Shown here piece after piece: positions 34,381-43,226 of a stretch of DNA of 64,000 nucleotides. Positions within the stretch are counted from its first letter, which is position 1; every line of letters starts with the position of its first letter. Both the position numbers and the translations under genes were made by a program. This DNA comes from Saccharibacillus sp. O23. GTDB taxonomy: Bacteria > Bacillota > Bacilli > Paenibacillales > Paenibacillaceae. The DNA is taken from NCBI RefSeq assembly GCF_002205895.1, contig NZ_NJDE01000014.1:62001-126000 (forward strand), written 5' to 3'. The notes beneath the pieces are model-generated. The model searched no databases and was not told the origin of the DNA. It was given only the letters and a program-made list of their open reading frames with translations.

Positions 34381-34821
34381 ATGGATACATTTCAGCAAAA
34401 GGTACGGACCCGTATTCGCCTATTGGCCGTATTGGCGGTAGGGGTAGCATTGATCTATACGGGCTTTATGCTCTACCGCTCGGAACTGCCGATTCTGAAC
34501 AGCTTCACGAAAGGGTTCCACCAAGGCATTTTCTTCGGGCTGGAGCTGGTCATTTTGGGATTCCTGGTACAAAACATCAGAGGCTCCAGGAGCGACGCCG
34601 CGCTTAAAAAGATGCATATCGAAGAAAACGACGAACGGTTCAGCCTGATTATTCAAAAAACGGCTTCCATGACGGCGTTGGCGATGTTTGCCGCGTTGGG
34701 CGTAGCGACGGTGATTGCGGGATTTTTGGATGCGGCGGTGTTCTTTGCGCTTTTGGGGGCTCTGCTGTTCATGGTGATTTTGTTCTACGTACTGTGGATC
34801 TATTTCGCGAAACGGAATTGA
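34381..34821 (+). CDS. Four-TM membrane protein, 146 aa
   Basis: Hydrophobic segments lie at about residues 13-32, 46-64, 92-113 and 117-141, with a polar cytoplasmic loop (residues ~68-90, KKMHIEENDERF). It directly follows the XRE gene. XRE plus small membrane protein pairs are common in Bacillota (DUF2178-like type), but I do not assign a function. Confidence 0.7.
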   Translation: MDTFQQKVRTRIRLLAVLAVGVALIYTGFMLYRSELPILNSFTKGFHQGIFFGLELVILGFLVQNIRGSRSDAALKKMHIEENDERFSLIIQKTASMTALAMFAALGVATVIAGFLDAAVFFALLGALLFMVILFYVLWIYFAKRN

Positions 34822-34866
34822 TCGGGAGGCGTAATAAAAAGAAAATGGAAAAAGGAGGGTGCGACG

Positions 34867-35010
34867 ATGAAAACGAAAGAGCAGTCGATGGGCATCGGGA
34901 TCGCGCTTGGTACTTCGTTCGGTCTTTTGTTCGGATTGATGATGGACAATATTGCTTTGGGGCTTCCGATCGGCATGGCAGTAGGCATAGCGTTGGGTGC
35001 AGCATTCTGA
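34867..35010 (+). CDS. Glycine-zipper peptide, 47 aa
   Basis: ATG 34867 follows AAAGGAGGGTGCGACG, an excellent RBS. The peptide MKTKEQSMGIGIALGTSFG... continues with FGLMMDNIALGLPIGMAVG. It is nearly colinear with the hydrophobic part of the 81-residue protein at 14936 but lacks its polar N-terminus and C-terminal tail. Likely a small membrane hairpin; function unknown. Confidence 0.7.
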   Translation: MKTKEQSMGIGIALGTSFGLLFGLMMDNIALGLPIGMAVGIALGAAF

Positions 35011-35055
35011 AATTCCAAGCATGATCAGCAGGAAGAATAGAAGTAGATTCTTCGT

Positions 35056-35084
35056 CAAGCAGGATGCTTGCCTAACTTTTTGCC
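35056..35084 (+). terminator. Weak hairpin before the KwaB-like gene
   Basis: CAAGCA-gga-TGCTTG followed by CCTAACTTTTT. It may partly separate the XRE unit from the genes downstream. Confidence 0.35.
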
Positions 35085-35102
35085 AAAGGAGCCAGCCTAT
35101 CC

Positions 35103-36173
35103 ATGAGCTTAGCGATCAACGACCCGAAGCATCCGCTGACTAAAATCAGCCGTCTATCCGCTCCTGAAGAGCTGCGTGAAATCAACGTGGCTTTTTCCCT
35201 TGTACGCAAGCAAAAAGAAGCCGATCGTTATTATCGCGCCAAATCGCTCTCCCTGTCCGAAAGTCTGAGCGCATGGCTCAAGCAGCAGATCCTTCGCGAG
35301 ACCCGTGCGCTGCAAATTGCGGAATCGGACGGAACCCGGAGATTCGCGGTGGGCGATTACCATTTGGAAGTCCAAAAGCATGACCGGTTAGCTCGACTGG
35401 CATTGGACGAAACGATCGGAATCCCGTATGAACGCAAAAAACGTCTTCTTCAAGCACTGGCGCACCCGGACAGCCTGCTGGAAACGAAAAATACGGAGTT
35501 CCAAGTCGTTCAACTGGAAGTTGACGGTCATCGACTGTATTTCTTTTTCTACCGCATACCCAAACAAAGCGCGTCCCGCAAAAAGTGGGCTTTCGGCAGC
35601 TCGAACGAACTGACGGAGGCTTCCGAAGAATTGATCGAATTGGGCGGGAAGATCGAATTTATTTTGTTCGAAAACGAGCTGTACATCTCCCGGCTTCAGT
35701 CGTTTGAATATGTGTTCGATTACCGCGATCATATCGTTCAAGCCCGGGATCGCAATCTCGACACGCTCACGAATATGCCCTTTTTTGCGATCGCAGCAGC
35801 CGATAAAGAGCGCTTTAAGCACGATTGCGCGGCTTTTTTCCATACAAGAACGGTAGCGCAAATAGGCGAGGAGCAAATGGATGCGTTGGAGCAGAACTTC
35901 AAAGAACGCTGCAGCGAATTACGCATGATCCGAAACGGCATTCCGACCCGTGCAGATCGTGAAAGCGAATACCGTCAAGTTTACGCGCCGCTATGGGAGC
36001 TATACGATTTTCTGGACTTGGACAAAGAGCAGGTGATCTATCCCGAAGGAAGCCGTCCCACGGTGCTGCTGCGCTTTTTCGGGAACAAAATCGTCCAATC
36101 CTTTTTGACGAAAGAATTCGGCCTGACCGACTCTATCGAGAGTGCCGAGCAGCGGGCGGATACGGACGTATGA
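35103..36173 (+). CDS. DUF4868-domain protein, KwaB-like (Kiwa defence) candidate
   Basis: 356 residues, no signal or TM. After an N-terminal region of about 150 residues comes the pattern I associate with DUF4868: KKWAFGSSNELTEASEEL, then GGKIEFILFENELYISRLQSFEYVFDY split over about residues 183-210, then a helix-rich part with FAIAAADKERFKHDCAAF. In the Kiwa system KwaB carries DUF4868 and pairs with the four-TM protein KwaA. Here the next gene, 16 bases downstream, is a four-TM protein, but the order is B then A. RBS AAAGGAG. The recognition is by motif memory only; HMM comparison would settle it. Confidence 0.6.
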   Translation: MSLAINDPKHPLTKISRLSAPEELREINVAFSLVRKQKEADRYYRAKSLSLSESLSAWLKQQILRETRALQIAESDGTRRFAVGDYHLEVQKHDRLARLALDETIGIPYERKKRLLQALAHPDSLLETKNTEFQVVQLEVDGHRLYFFFYRIPKQSASRKKWAFGSSNELTEASEELIELGGKIEFILFENELYISRLQSFEYVFDYRDHIVQARDRNLDTLTNMPFFAIAAADKERFKHDCAAFFHTRTVAQIGEEQMDALEQNFKERCSELRMIRNGIPTRADRESEYRQVYAPLWELYDFLDLDKEQVIYPEGSRPTVLLRFFGNKIVQSFLTKEFGLTDSIESAEQRADTDV

Positions 36174-36189
36174 AGGAGGCGTTTCGGGA

Positions 36190-36846
36190 ATGTGGAGCAA
36201 AAAAGAACCGATCATCCTCTGGACGACCGCCTATGCACCGTTGTTGATGCTGATGATCGGCGGGTTTCTGTATCGTAACGATCTGCTGCCGCAGGCGATT
36301 CGGGAGGAACGGTTGTCGGAGATGTTCGGAGGGCGTCTTTGGATCGCGGAAGCGTGTTTCCTGTTAGCCGTATTGGGCGGTTCGCTGCTGCTGTACCGTC
36401 TGGTCATCGTAGGGCTGCTGCATGATGTCGGAAAAAAGGTTCATTCGGCAAGCGGCGGTCTAAGCTACGCGGTTCGGCGTTTCGAAAAACTGCCGGCGAG
36501 CGATTATACGTTTTTCCTGATGACCCTGCTGCTTCCGCGTCTTGCGCTCGATTACTCGTCGATCACCAACTTCGCCGTTTCGCTGCTGATGATCGTCTTC
36601 ATTATCGCGGTATTCGTGCAGACCGATACGATCGCGACCTGCCCGCTTTTTTTCGTGTCGGGTTATCAGGTGTACAAAGGTACGATCTCGCAGCACACGC
36701 CGGAAGAAGAGAAAGCGGACAAGGAGTTGCGGAAAGAAGTCGTGCTGCTGGCGCGGGAGAAAGATCTGGATCTTGCGGAAAAGTATCGGGGCGAGTGGGT
36801 GACGGGGAAAATCTATGTGATAAGTCGCAATAATGCGGAGAAATGA
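36190..36846 (+). CDS. Four-TM membrane protein, possible KwaA-like partner
   Basis: 218 residues; ATG 36190 follows AAGGAGG with 9 bases of spacing. Hydrophobic helices at about 8-28, 51-77, 106-122 and 125-147, then a cytoplasmic tail starting CPLFFVSGYQVYKG and ending KIYVISRNNAEK. Four TM helices plus a soluble tail next to a DUF4868 gene match KwaA in general layout, although sequence-level homology is not visible to me. The 16-base spacing to the upstream gene indicates co-translation. It is followed by an 83-base gap and the large helicase-nuclease gene. Confidence 0.5.
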   Translation: MWSKKEPIILWTTAYAPLLMLMIGGFLYRNDLLPQAIREERLSEMFGGRLWIAEACFLLAVLGGSLLLYRLVIVGLLHDVGKKVHSASGGLSYAVRRFEKLPASDYTFFLMTLLLPRLALDYSSITNFAVSLLMIVFIIAVFVQTDTIATCPLFFVSGYQVYKGTISQHTPEEEKADKELRKEVVLLAREKDLDLAEKYRGEWVTGKIYVISRNNAEK

Positions 36847-36887
36847 CAGGTTCTAAAATACCAAGTGACCAATGACTAAAGGAGGGG

Positions 36888-36914
36888 TATAATGGCAATT
36901 ATCAGGGTCTAATG
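36888..36914 (+). promoter_or_regulatory. TATAAT box / six-codon leader ORF overlapping the helicase start
   Basis: AAAGGAGGGG is followed by ATG GCA ATT ATC AGG GTC TAA (36892-36912); the stop shares its last A with the ATG at 36912 (TAATG). The same place reads TATAAT (36888-36893) with GTGACC 17 bases upstream, so it may instead be a promoter. The two readings predict different starts for the large gene. Confidence 0.45.
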
Positions 36915-36929
36915 GAAGGTGTTGTACAG

Positions 36930-39900
36930 ATGAATACGACAGAAGCCAAGCAGAAGATGGACAAGAAAATCGAGAAATGGAAATCGGATTTAATCGATAT
37001 CAGCGGAAGAAATCCTTTGCTCAATTTCAAACCGAAAAAAACAAACAGCTTAAGACTGTTGGAAAACCTTTCTTGGCTTGCCGAGCAGCTGCAGGACGAG
37101 CAGTATTTGAATCTCGAAGAATTGGAAACGCCTTTTCTTGAAGAAGTTCGGCGGCTGCAAAGCAAGACTTACGAGATCACTTCGGCTGAAAGCGATAAGA
37201 TGAGTCCTACGCAAAGACGAAAGCATCAGGAAGATTGGGAACGTAACATTCAGAATCGGATCAATGAGCAATATAACGAATTGAAGAAGGCTTTGACTAA
37301 ACTTCGCAATAGTGCGCGTACCGCAATGAACGAGCAGGGCATAAACATCGCTTACCTTACTTTCGGCCTATTGAAATGGAAACCTGGCACAGGAACCAAC
37401 TCTGCGCAAACGAGCAGTGCGCCTCTGCTTCTGCTTCCGGTAATGATCAAGAAGGCCTCCGCTAATTCTCCTTTTACGATGAATATTTATGAACAGGAAA
37501 TGATCGTGAATCCGTTCATGAATCATGTGCTGGAAGAACAGTTCGGATTGACATTAAGCGATCTGATCTTCGAAGCGGATAACCCGGATTTTACGGATAT
37601 TTTTGAACAAGTATACGATAAAATCGAAAATTTGCAGGATTGGGCAGTTGAAGAGGACTGTTATTTGTCGTTGTTCTCTTTCAACAAATTGGTCATGTAT
37701 AAAGATCTTGAGCAATATCGCGGTCTGCTCGAGAGTCATCCTCTAATTCGCGAGATTGTCGGCACCGCCGGAGAAGACACAATCAGACAGAACTTCGATG
37801 CGGGTCTTATCCCTTCGGAAAGCCGCATGGATAAAGAAGTCCCGGCCGAACAAAACTTCAATGTCGTCGATGCCGATTCCAGTCAGCAGCGCGCGATTAT
37901 CGCAGCCAAGAAAGGTATGAGCTTCGTTCTTCAAGGCCCGCCGGGAACAGGGAAAAGCCAGACGATCACGAATATTGTCGCGGAATGCTTGGCAGCAAGT
38001 AAAAAAGTTCTGTTCGTCAGCGAAAAAATGGCGGCTCTAAACGTCGTTAAAGACCGTCTCGAAGAACGGGGACTAGGCGAATTCTGTCTGGAAATGCACA
38101 GTCATAAAGCGGGCAAACGTCAGGTGCTCGATTCGCTTGCGGATACGATTAACAAGCCGCCTGCAGCTAAAAAGGTCCCGGAAGAAATCTATCAGCAGAT
38201 GAATTATTTGCGCGACCGTCTGAATACGTATTCGGAAAAATTGCACGAAGTACGTCAACCCTACGGAAAAAGCGTCTACGAAGTGCAAGGGCTGCTTAAC
38301 CCGTTAAAAGATATTCCCGAAATTTTATCGGCCGTACATCTTTCTGCGGATCAGAACTTGGAAGAAATTTATCGCCTGCTGGCCGATCTGGATCGTTACC
38401 GGAATCAAACTTTGCAGGAAGACTTGCGACCTTGGGAAGCTTTGTCGGCAGGTCGGTTTTCGTTTGAGCTGCAGGCCAACGTCCAAAAATTGCTTCAGCA
38501 TACGGCCGAAATCACCCGAAATGCTCTTGCTCTTGCGGAAACCCTTTCTGTAGAGACGGGACTTCGAGTTTCTCGGACGGAAGAATTGGACCGGATCGTT
38601 TCCATTCTGGAATTGGCTTCCGTTTCGCCTCGTCCTCCGCAATCATGGTTAACTTCGCTGGACGTTTCGGAACTGATGCGTGAAGCACGGGAGCATCAAG
38701 AACAGGTAGGTGAATTTTTTGCGCTGCGCGGCGAATTGCTTCAAAGTTTCGACGAACAGATTTTGGCACTGCCTTTGCAAGACTTGCGAGGAACTCTTTT
38801 CGGCGATTCGAATTTCCTCAATCAGGTTCCGGAAAAAGACCGTTTAAACGTTCTGGACGATCAGGCCGAAAAGATTGAACAGGCGGCGGAAAACTTCGGA
38901 CGTGTAAGGGAGCAACTTCGACTGTTTGACGATACGGCCAAAGCGGCCGGGCAGCAGGAGGTGTCGAGCTTAAACGATTACCGCCGACTATCGCGCTATA
39001 TGAAGCTTTTTAATCTAAAAGCACAGCCGGCATTCGCGTGGTTTGTCAAAAGCAGTTGGAATACCACGACCCAACAGGCCCACTTGGCGAAAAGCGATCA
39101 TGAACGGATGTCGCAGATGCGGCAGCAGCTGCTTTCGGCGTACGAAACTTCTTTTATCGAGCAAGACGCGGGAACACTGATCGAACAGATTAACGAGAGC
39201 ACCGCAGGCGTTCAAATTTTTGCAAGCCCGGACTACTCGCTGCTTCGAGAAACGCTGTACGATAACCGGACTCAAATTCTGACGACATCGGAAGAGTTAT
39301 TCGGATGGTACAAGCAGTGGGGTGAGCTTAAGATCGAGTTCGAAGAATTGTTCCAGCTCGAACTGACGCGGGCATCCGACGTCCAACGACTAAGCCGAAT
39401 CATGGAACTTGTGGCCGTGAATCCGCAGCCGGAACGCGAATGGTTCGATTCCTCGCACAGCCGCCAAGTACGTCAAGAACTGGAGAACACCAAAGAGTTG
39501 CTCGAGAAGTTCGAAAAAGATCGCCAAGAACTGCTTGCTGTCTATGTAGATGAACTGCTGGATGAGCCGGGGCTGGAAGAGCGAATCGAGCAGATGCACA
39601 ATCGCTGCTTGAACGAATATCAATCTCCGGTTAAACGGGCGTTAGGCGGAGGATACCGCAAAGATGCGCGTTGGCTCTCCGCACAGCTTAAAGAATCGAA
39701 GAAACTGGATTTTCAGGCTTTCTTAAAAGATATTCGCGCTATCAGGCGGACATTGAATTACCGTTCGCAATTAAAGAAACAGGAATCGCATTGGGCTGCC
39801 TTGATGGGACGTCATTATCTGGGACTTCGTTCGGATTGGAAGGCTATCGAACATTCGATCGCGACGACCGAAAAAATCGTGGATTGGCATCAGGGCAAAC

Positions 39901-42806
39901 CGATCTCTTCGGCTCTTCAAGAACTTCTTGTGTCTCCTTCGGGAAGAACGGAAGAACTGTTAAGCCGCTATCGGCAGCTTAAGCGGAATTCGGAAGCTTT
40001 GATCCGCTGTCTGTTAGGTTTGAAGACGTCTTTCCCGCAGATCTGGAACGCTTCGCTCGCTCCAGAATTAGAAAGTTGGAACTTGGATCAGATGATCTCG
40101 CGTTTGTTGGAAGATAGCGGGAATATTCAATCTTTGATTTCACGAATAAAGCCGATTGTCGATTTACGTATCGGTTACGGGGAGCCTCGATATCGTGAAC
40201 TGATGGAGGATTTAGTCGGGCTGCAGTCTTTCCGTGAGCTGCAAAATTCGCTGAAAGACAAAGAAGCGTACTATCGCCATACGTTCGGCAAAGCATTTCA
40301 AGGAGAAGATACGCCTTGGGAAGATTTGCAGGAGGCGTTAGAAGAAATCGGGCGCCTTCATACGGAGAACATCATGATTCCGACCCGAATCGCGCAGTTT
40401 GCGATTGATAATACCGAAGATTACCGTGAACGGCAAAAGTCTCTTGAACAGTACGTTCATACTATGGAACGTTCTATTCAAACGCTGGATACCGAGATTC
40501 CGATCGTCATGCAAGACCAAGAAAGCATTCACGTAATGAATCGATCTTTGACACGGATAGGCGAACGTCTAAACGGATTTATAAGCAGCATGCAGCGTTG
40601 GCGTACCGCATACTTGTCGATTCGATCTACGGTCAAACTTTCCTTTGCCGACTTTGGCGAACTGCAGGCTAAACTGGAACTGGCGTTGCAGGTTCAGCGG
40701 CAGCAATCGGCGTTGGAAGATCAAATGGAGCATTTGCAGCAGATATTCGGTTCACGCATTCAAGGATTTTCGACAGATTGGCCGTTGATCTTCGATGCGC
40801 TCGCATGGACTGAAGAATGGAAAGAACTGTTGGGCGAAGATACTGCGTTAAATCCGCTACTTCAGTTTGTTTGCGCAGAAGGTATAGAAAATAAACCGCT
40901 CTTGCAGGGACTGACCGAAAATATTCGACAATCGAAGACGGTTTTAACAGACATGACGAGCCGTTTCAGCGCACAGTTTGATCTTTCCGCAGCTTTTAAA
41001 GAGCAATCCGAAGCCGACCTCACTTGGGAAATGCTAAATGGCTATGCGAATTCCAGACTGCCGCATTTGGAGCTGATGGAGAGCTGGATTCGTTATCGTA
41101 ATCTGCAAAAGCAGGCGTACGAGAGCGGGCTGAGAGATTTTGTCGATCAGGCTATGCGCGAGAGCAGCGAATATTCGCTGAAAGATCTGTTCCAGAAAAG
41201 GATGTTCAAACAGTGGCTCGACCGCGTATACGAGCAGGAAGATCTGCTGGCGGAGTTTGACGCGCATCAAGCGAGCGAAGATCTGAAGCAGTTCCGCAAA
41301 TTGGACGGCGGCAGCCAGAATCTGAACGTGATTCGGATTAAAGAGAAGCTGGAAAGCGAAAGGGCACATGCTTTATCCGCTCCCGCCTTCCTGCGCGAAA
41401 AGCAGCTGGTACTGCATGAAATCGGTAAGAAAAAGCGGCATATTCCGATTCGTCAACTGATGCAAGGATCGGCGGATTTCGTTCAGTCGCTCAAACCTTG
41501 CTTCCTGATGAGTCCGCTGTCGGTCAGTCAATATATCGATGCGCACAAAATCAAATTCGATCTGGTCATCTTCGATGAAGCGTCCCAGATTTTCTCGGAA
41601 GACGCGATCGGAGCCATGATTCGGGGCAAGCAGGTCATTATCGTCGGCGATACGAAGCAGCTGCCGCCGACGAATTTTTTCCAGAGCAGCGGCATCGAAG
41701 AAGATTATGATACGGACGAAGAGCAGGAAGAGGAAGTGAATTACGAGAGTATTCTGGACGAATGCGCCAACATCCTGCCTCCGCTGGATTTGCGTTGGCA
41801 TTATCGGAGCAAGCACGAGTCGCTGATCACGTTCTCCAACGAAGCTTTCTACTATAATAATCTAGTCACTTTCCCGAGTGCGGATAACGGAAACTATCTG
41901 GGTACCGACTTCGTGCATGTCCAAGACGGCATCTACGACCGCGGAGGCAGCAGCACCAACCGACCGGAAGCTCGCAGAGTCGCCGAGCTGGTGTTCGAAC
42001 ATTATCGGGATCACGGCCATCAATCGCTCGGCGTTATCGCGTTCAGCCAGAAGCAGGCTGCTGCGATCGAAGAAGAACTGCAGATTATGCGCCGTCAGCA
42101 GCCGGAGTTCGAGCAGTACTTCCAAGAAGGCTCGCGCGAAGAGTTCTTCGTGAAAAGTTTGGAAAATGTGCAGGGCGACGAACGCGATGTCATCTTCCTA
42201 AGCGTCGGATACGGACGGGCCGCCGACGGATCGATCTACTACAACTTCGGACCGTTATCCAAAGCCAAAGGCGAGCGAAGACTGAACGTGGCTGTGACCC
42301 GGGCGAAGTATCATATGAAGCTGGTCAGTTCTATTACGCCGGACGATCTGCCGGAGGCTAAGGTGGACGGCAACTCGGGCTTGAAGCATCTGAAGCAGTA
42401 TATGCAAAACGTCATGTACGGATACCAGCCGATGATTCGCGGAGCAGGCGGGATTCCCGAATTCGACTCTCCATTCGAAGAAGACGTGTATCAGGTACTC
42501 ACCGATATGGGGTACTCCGTCGATACGCAGGTCGGCTGTTCCGGCTATCGGATCGATCTGGGGATCGTTGATCCCGATGACAAGACCAAATATCTGATCG
42601 GCATCGAATGCGACGGAGCCAATTATCATAGCTCCAAGGTCGCAAGAGACCGGGATCGCCTGCGGCAGCAGGTATTGGAAGGACTAGGCTGGAAGATCTA
42701 CCGGATCTGGTCGCAGGAATGGTTCAAGAACCGGCGGCATGAGGTGGAGCGGTTAAAGTTGTATTTGGAAGAAGAGACGAAGCGGGAGATATATTTGGGG
42801 ATTTGA
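36930..42806 (+). CDS. Giant DUF4011-helicase-Vsr-like nuclease protein, probable defence effector (Hhe-type)
   Basis: 1958 residues from ATG 36930 (GGAAGGTG 8 bases upstream); ATG 36912 adds six codons. N-terminal DUF4011 signature KIEKWKSDLIDISGRNPLL. Superfamily 1 helicase motifs: Walker A GPPGTGKSQT (about 336), then an unusually long coiled-coil insert of about 1100 residues, Walker B IFDEASQ (about 1549), GDTKQLPPT, RWHYRSKHESL, NVQGDERDVIF and RRLNVAVTRAK. The last ~110 residues are a Vsr/MTES_1575-type PD-(D/E)XK nuclease (SPFEEDVY, GYRIDLGI, IGIECDGANYHSS, RDRDRLR). This domain order matches large single-gene defence proteins. Codon use is visibly less GC-rich than in neighbours, consistent with transfer. 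Confidence 0.85.
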   Translation: MNTTEAKQKMDKKIEKWKSDLIDISGRNPLLNFKPKKTNSLRLLENLSWLAEQLQDEQYLNLEELETPFLEEVRRLQSKTYEITSAESDKMSPTQRRKHQEDWERNIQNRINEQYNELKKALTKLRNSARTAMNEQGINIAYLTFGLLKWKPGTGTNSAQTSSAPLLLLPVMIKKASANSPFTMNIYEQEMIVNPFMNHVLEEQFGLTLSDLIFEADNPDFTDIFEQVYDKIENLQDWAVEEDCYLSLFSFNKLVMYKDLEQYRGLLESHPLIREIVGTAGEDTIRQNFDAGLIPSESRMDKEVPAEQNFNVVDADSSQQRAIIAAKKGMSFVLQGPPGTGKSQTITNIVAECLAASKKVLFVSEKMAALNVVKDRLEERGLGEFCLEMHSHKAGKRQVLDSLADTINKPPAAKKVPEEIYQQMNYLRDRLNTYSEKLHEVRQPYGKSVYEVQGLLNPLKDIPEILSAVHLSADQNLEEIYRLLADLDRYRNQTLQEDLRPWEALSAGRFSFELQANVQKLLQHTAEITRNALALAETLSVETGLRVSRTEELDRIVSILELASVSPRPPQSWLTSLDVSELMREAREHQEQVGEFFALRGELLQSFDEQILALPLQDLRGTLFGDSNFLNQVPEKDRLNVLDDQAEKIEQAAENFGRVREQLRLFDDTAKAAGQQEVSSLNDYRRLSRYMKLFNLKAQPAFAWFVKSSWNTTTQQAHLAKSDHERMSQMRQQLLSAYETSFIEQDAGTLIEQINESTAGVQIFASPDYSLLRETLYDNRTQILTTSEELFGWYKQWGELKIEFEELFQLELTRASDVQRLSRIMELVAVNPQPEREWFDSSHSRQVRQELENTKELLEKFEKDRQELLAVYVDELLDEPGLEERIEQMHNRCLNEYQSPVKRALGGGYRKDARWLSAQLKESKKLDFQAFLKDIRAIRRTLNYRSQLKKQESHWAALMGRHYLGLRSDWKAIEHSIATTEKIVDWHQGKPISSALQELLVSPSGRTEELLSRYRQLKRNSEALIRCLLGLKTSFPQIWNASLAPELESWNLDQMISRLLEDSGNIQSLISRIKPIVDLRIGYGEPRYRELMEDLVGLQSFRELQNSLKDKEAYYRHTFGKAFQGEDTPWEDLQEALEEIGRLHTENIMIPTRIAQFAIDNTEDYRERQKSLEQYVHTMERSIQTLDTEIPIVMQDQESIHVMNRSLTRIGERLNGFISSMQRWRTAYLSIRSTVKLSFADFGELQAKLELALQVQRQQSALEDQMEHLQQIFGSRIQGFSTDWPLIFDALAWTEEWKELLGEDTALNPLLQFVCAEGIENKPLLQGLTENIRQSKTVLTDMTSRFSAQFDLSAAFKEQSEADLTWEMLNGYANSRLPHLELMESWIRYRNLQKQAYESGLRDFVDQAMRESSEYSLKDLFQKRMFKQWLDRVYEQEDLLAEFDAHQASEDLKQFRKLDGGSQNLNVIRIKEKLESERAHALSAPAFLREKQLVLHEIGKKKRHIPIRQLMQGSADFVQSLKPCFLMSPLSVSQYIDAHKIKFDLVIFDEASQIFSEDAIGAMIRGKQVIIVGDTKQLPPTNFFQSSGIEEDYDTDEEQEEEVNYESILDECANILPPLDLRWHYRSKHESLITFSNEAFYYNNLVTFPSADNGNYLGTDFVHVQDGIYDRGGSSTNRPEARRVAELVFEHYRDHGHQSLGVIAFSQKQAAAIEEELQIMRRQQPEFEQYFQEGSREEFFVKSLENVQGDERDVIFLSVGYGRAADGSIYYNFGPLSKAKGERRLNVAVTRAKYHMKLVSSITPDDLPEAKVDGNSGLKHLKQYMQNVMYGYQPMIRGAGGIPEFDSPFEEDVYQVLTDMGYSVDTQVGCSGYRIDLGIVDPDDKTKYLIGIECDGANYHSSKVARDRDRLRQQVLEGLGWKIYRIWSQEWFKNRRHEVERLKLYLEEETKREIYLGI

Positions 42807-42888
42807 AATGATTTTTGTTACCAACTTCCTGTTTCCCCGTCCTCCATTCCGGTTACTGCTTCCTTATAACCCACGGGAGGTGAGAGCC

Positions 42889-43065
42889 ATGTCCGACAAC
42901 CATGACGGCAAGCATTCTTCCAAGAAAATGACGAAGCTCGCATCCAAAGTGCTGCACGACAAAGAAGCCGAGAAGCAGTCGAAGTCGCTGGCGGGTTCGG
43001 TGCTGTCGCAGGCCGAGTCGCATCATGACGAAGACGAGCAGAAGAACGAGGAAACGAATAAGTGA
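42889..43065 (+). CDS. Small charged hypothetical protein, 58 aa
   Basis: ATG 42889 follows GGGAGGTGAGAGCC. Lys/Glu/His-rich and hydrophilic, with SKKMTKLASKVLHDKEAEKQ followed by SLAGSVLSQAE; probably one helix plus a disordered acidic tail. Similar short proteins are common as hypothetical genes in Paenibacillaceae. Function unknown; a terminator follows. Confidence 0.6.
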   Translation: MSDNHDGKHSSKKMTKLASKVLHDKEAEKQSKSLAGSVLSQAESHHDEDEQKNEETNK

Positions 43066-43086
43066 AGTTATCTTTTAAAGCCGAAC

Positions 43087-43125
43087 AAGAACCCTGCTCC
43101 TTCACGCGAAGGGCAGGGTTCTTTG
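43087..43125 (+). terminator. Intrinsic terminator after the 58-aa gene
   Basis: AAGAACCCTGC pairs with GCAGGGTTCTT, followed by T. Confidence 0.85.
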
Positions 43126-43226
43126 TGATCCGTAACGAATCCTTCATGCACCCGTCAAGTCATAGACCTCTCGTTCATCTGTGGGAATTGCCAGTGATCC
43201 GTCGCGAGTTCTTCGGCCAAAAAGCT

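Noticed and set aside
35103-36173. Reading the KwaB-like protein as a phage or prophage structural or regulatory gene
   Set aside because: No phage genes around it, and the adjacent four-TM gene plus helicase-nuclease fit a defence context better.
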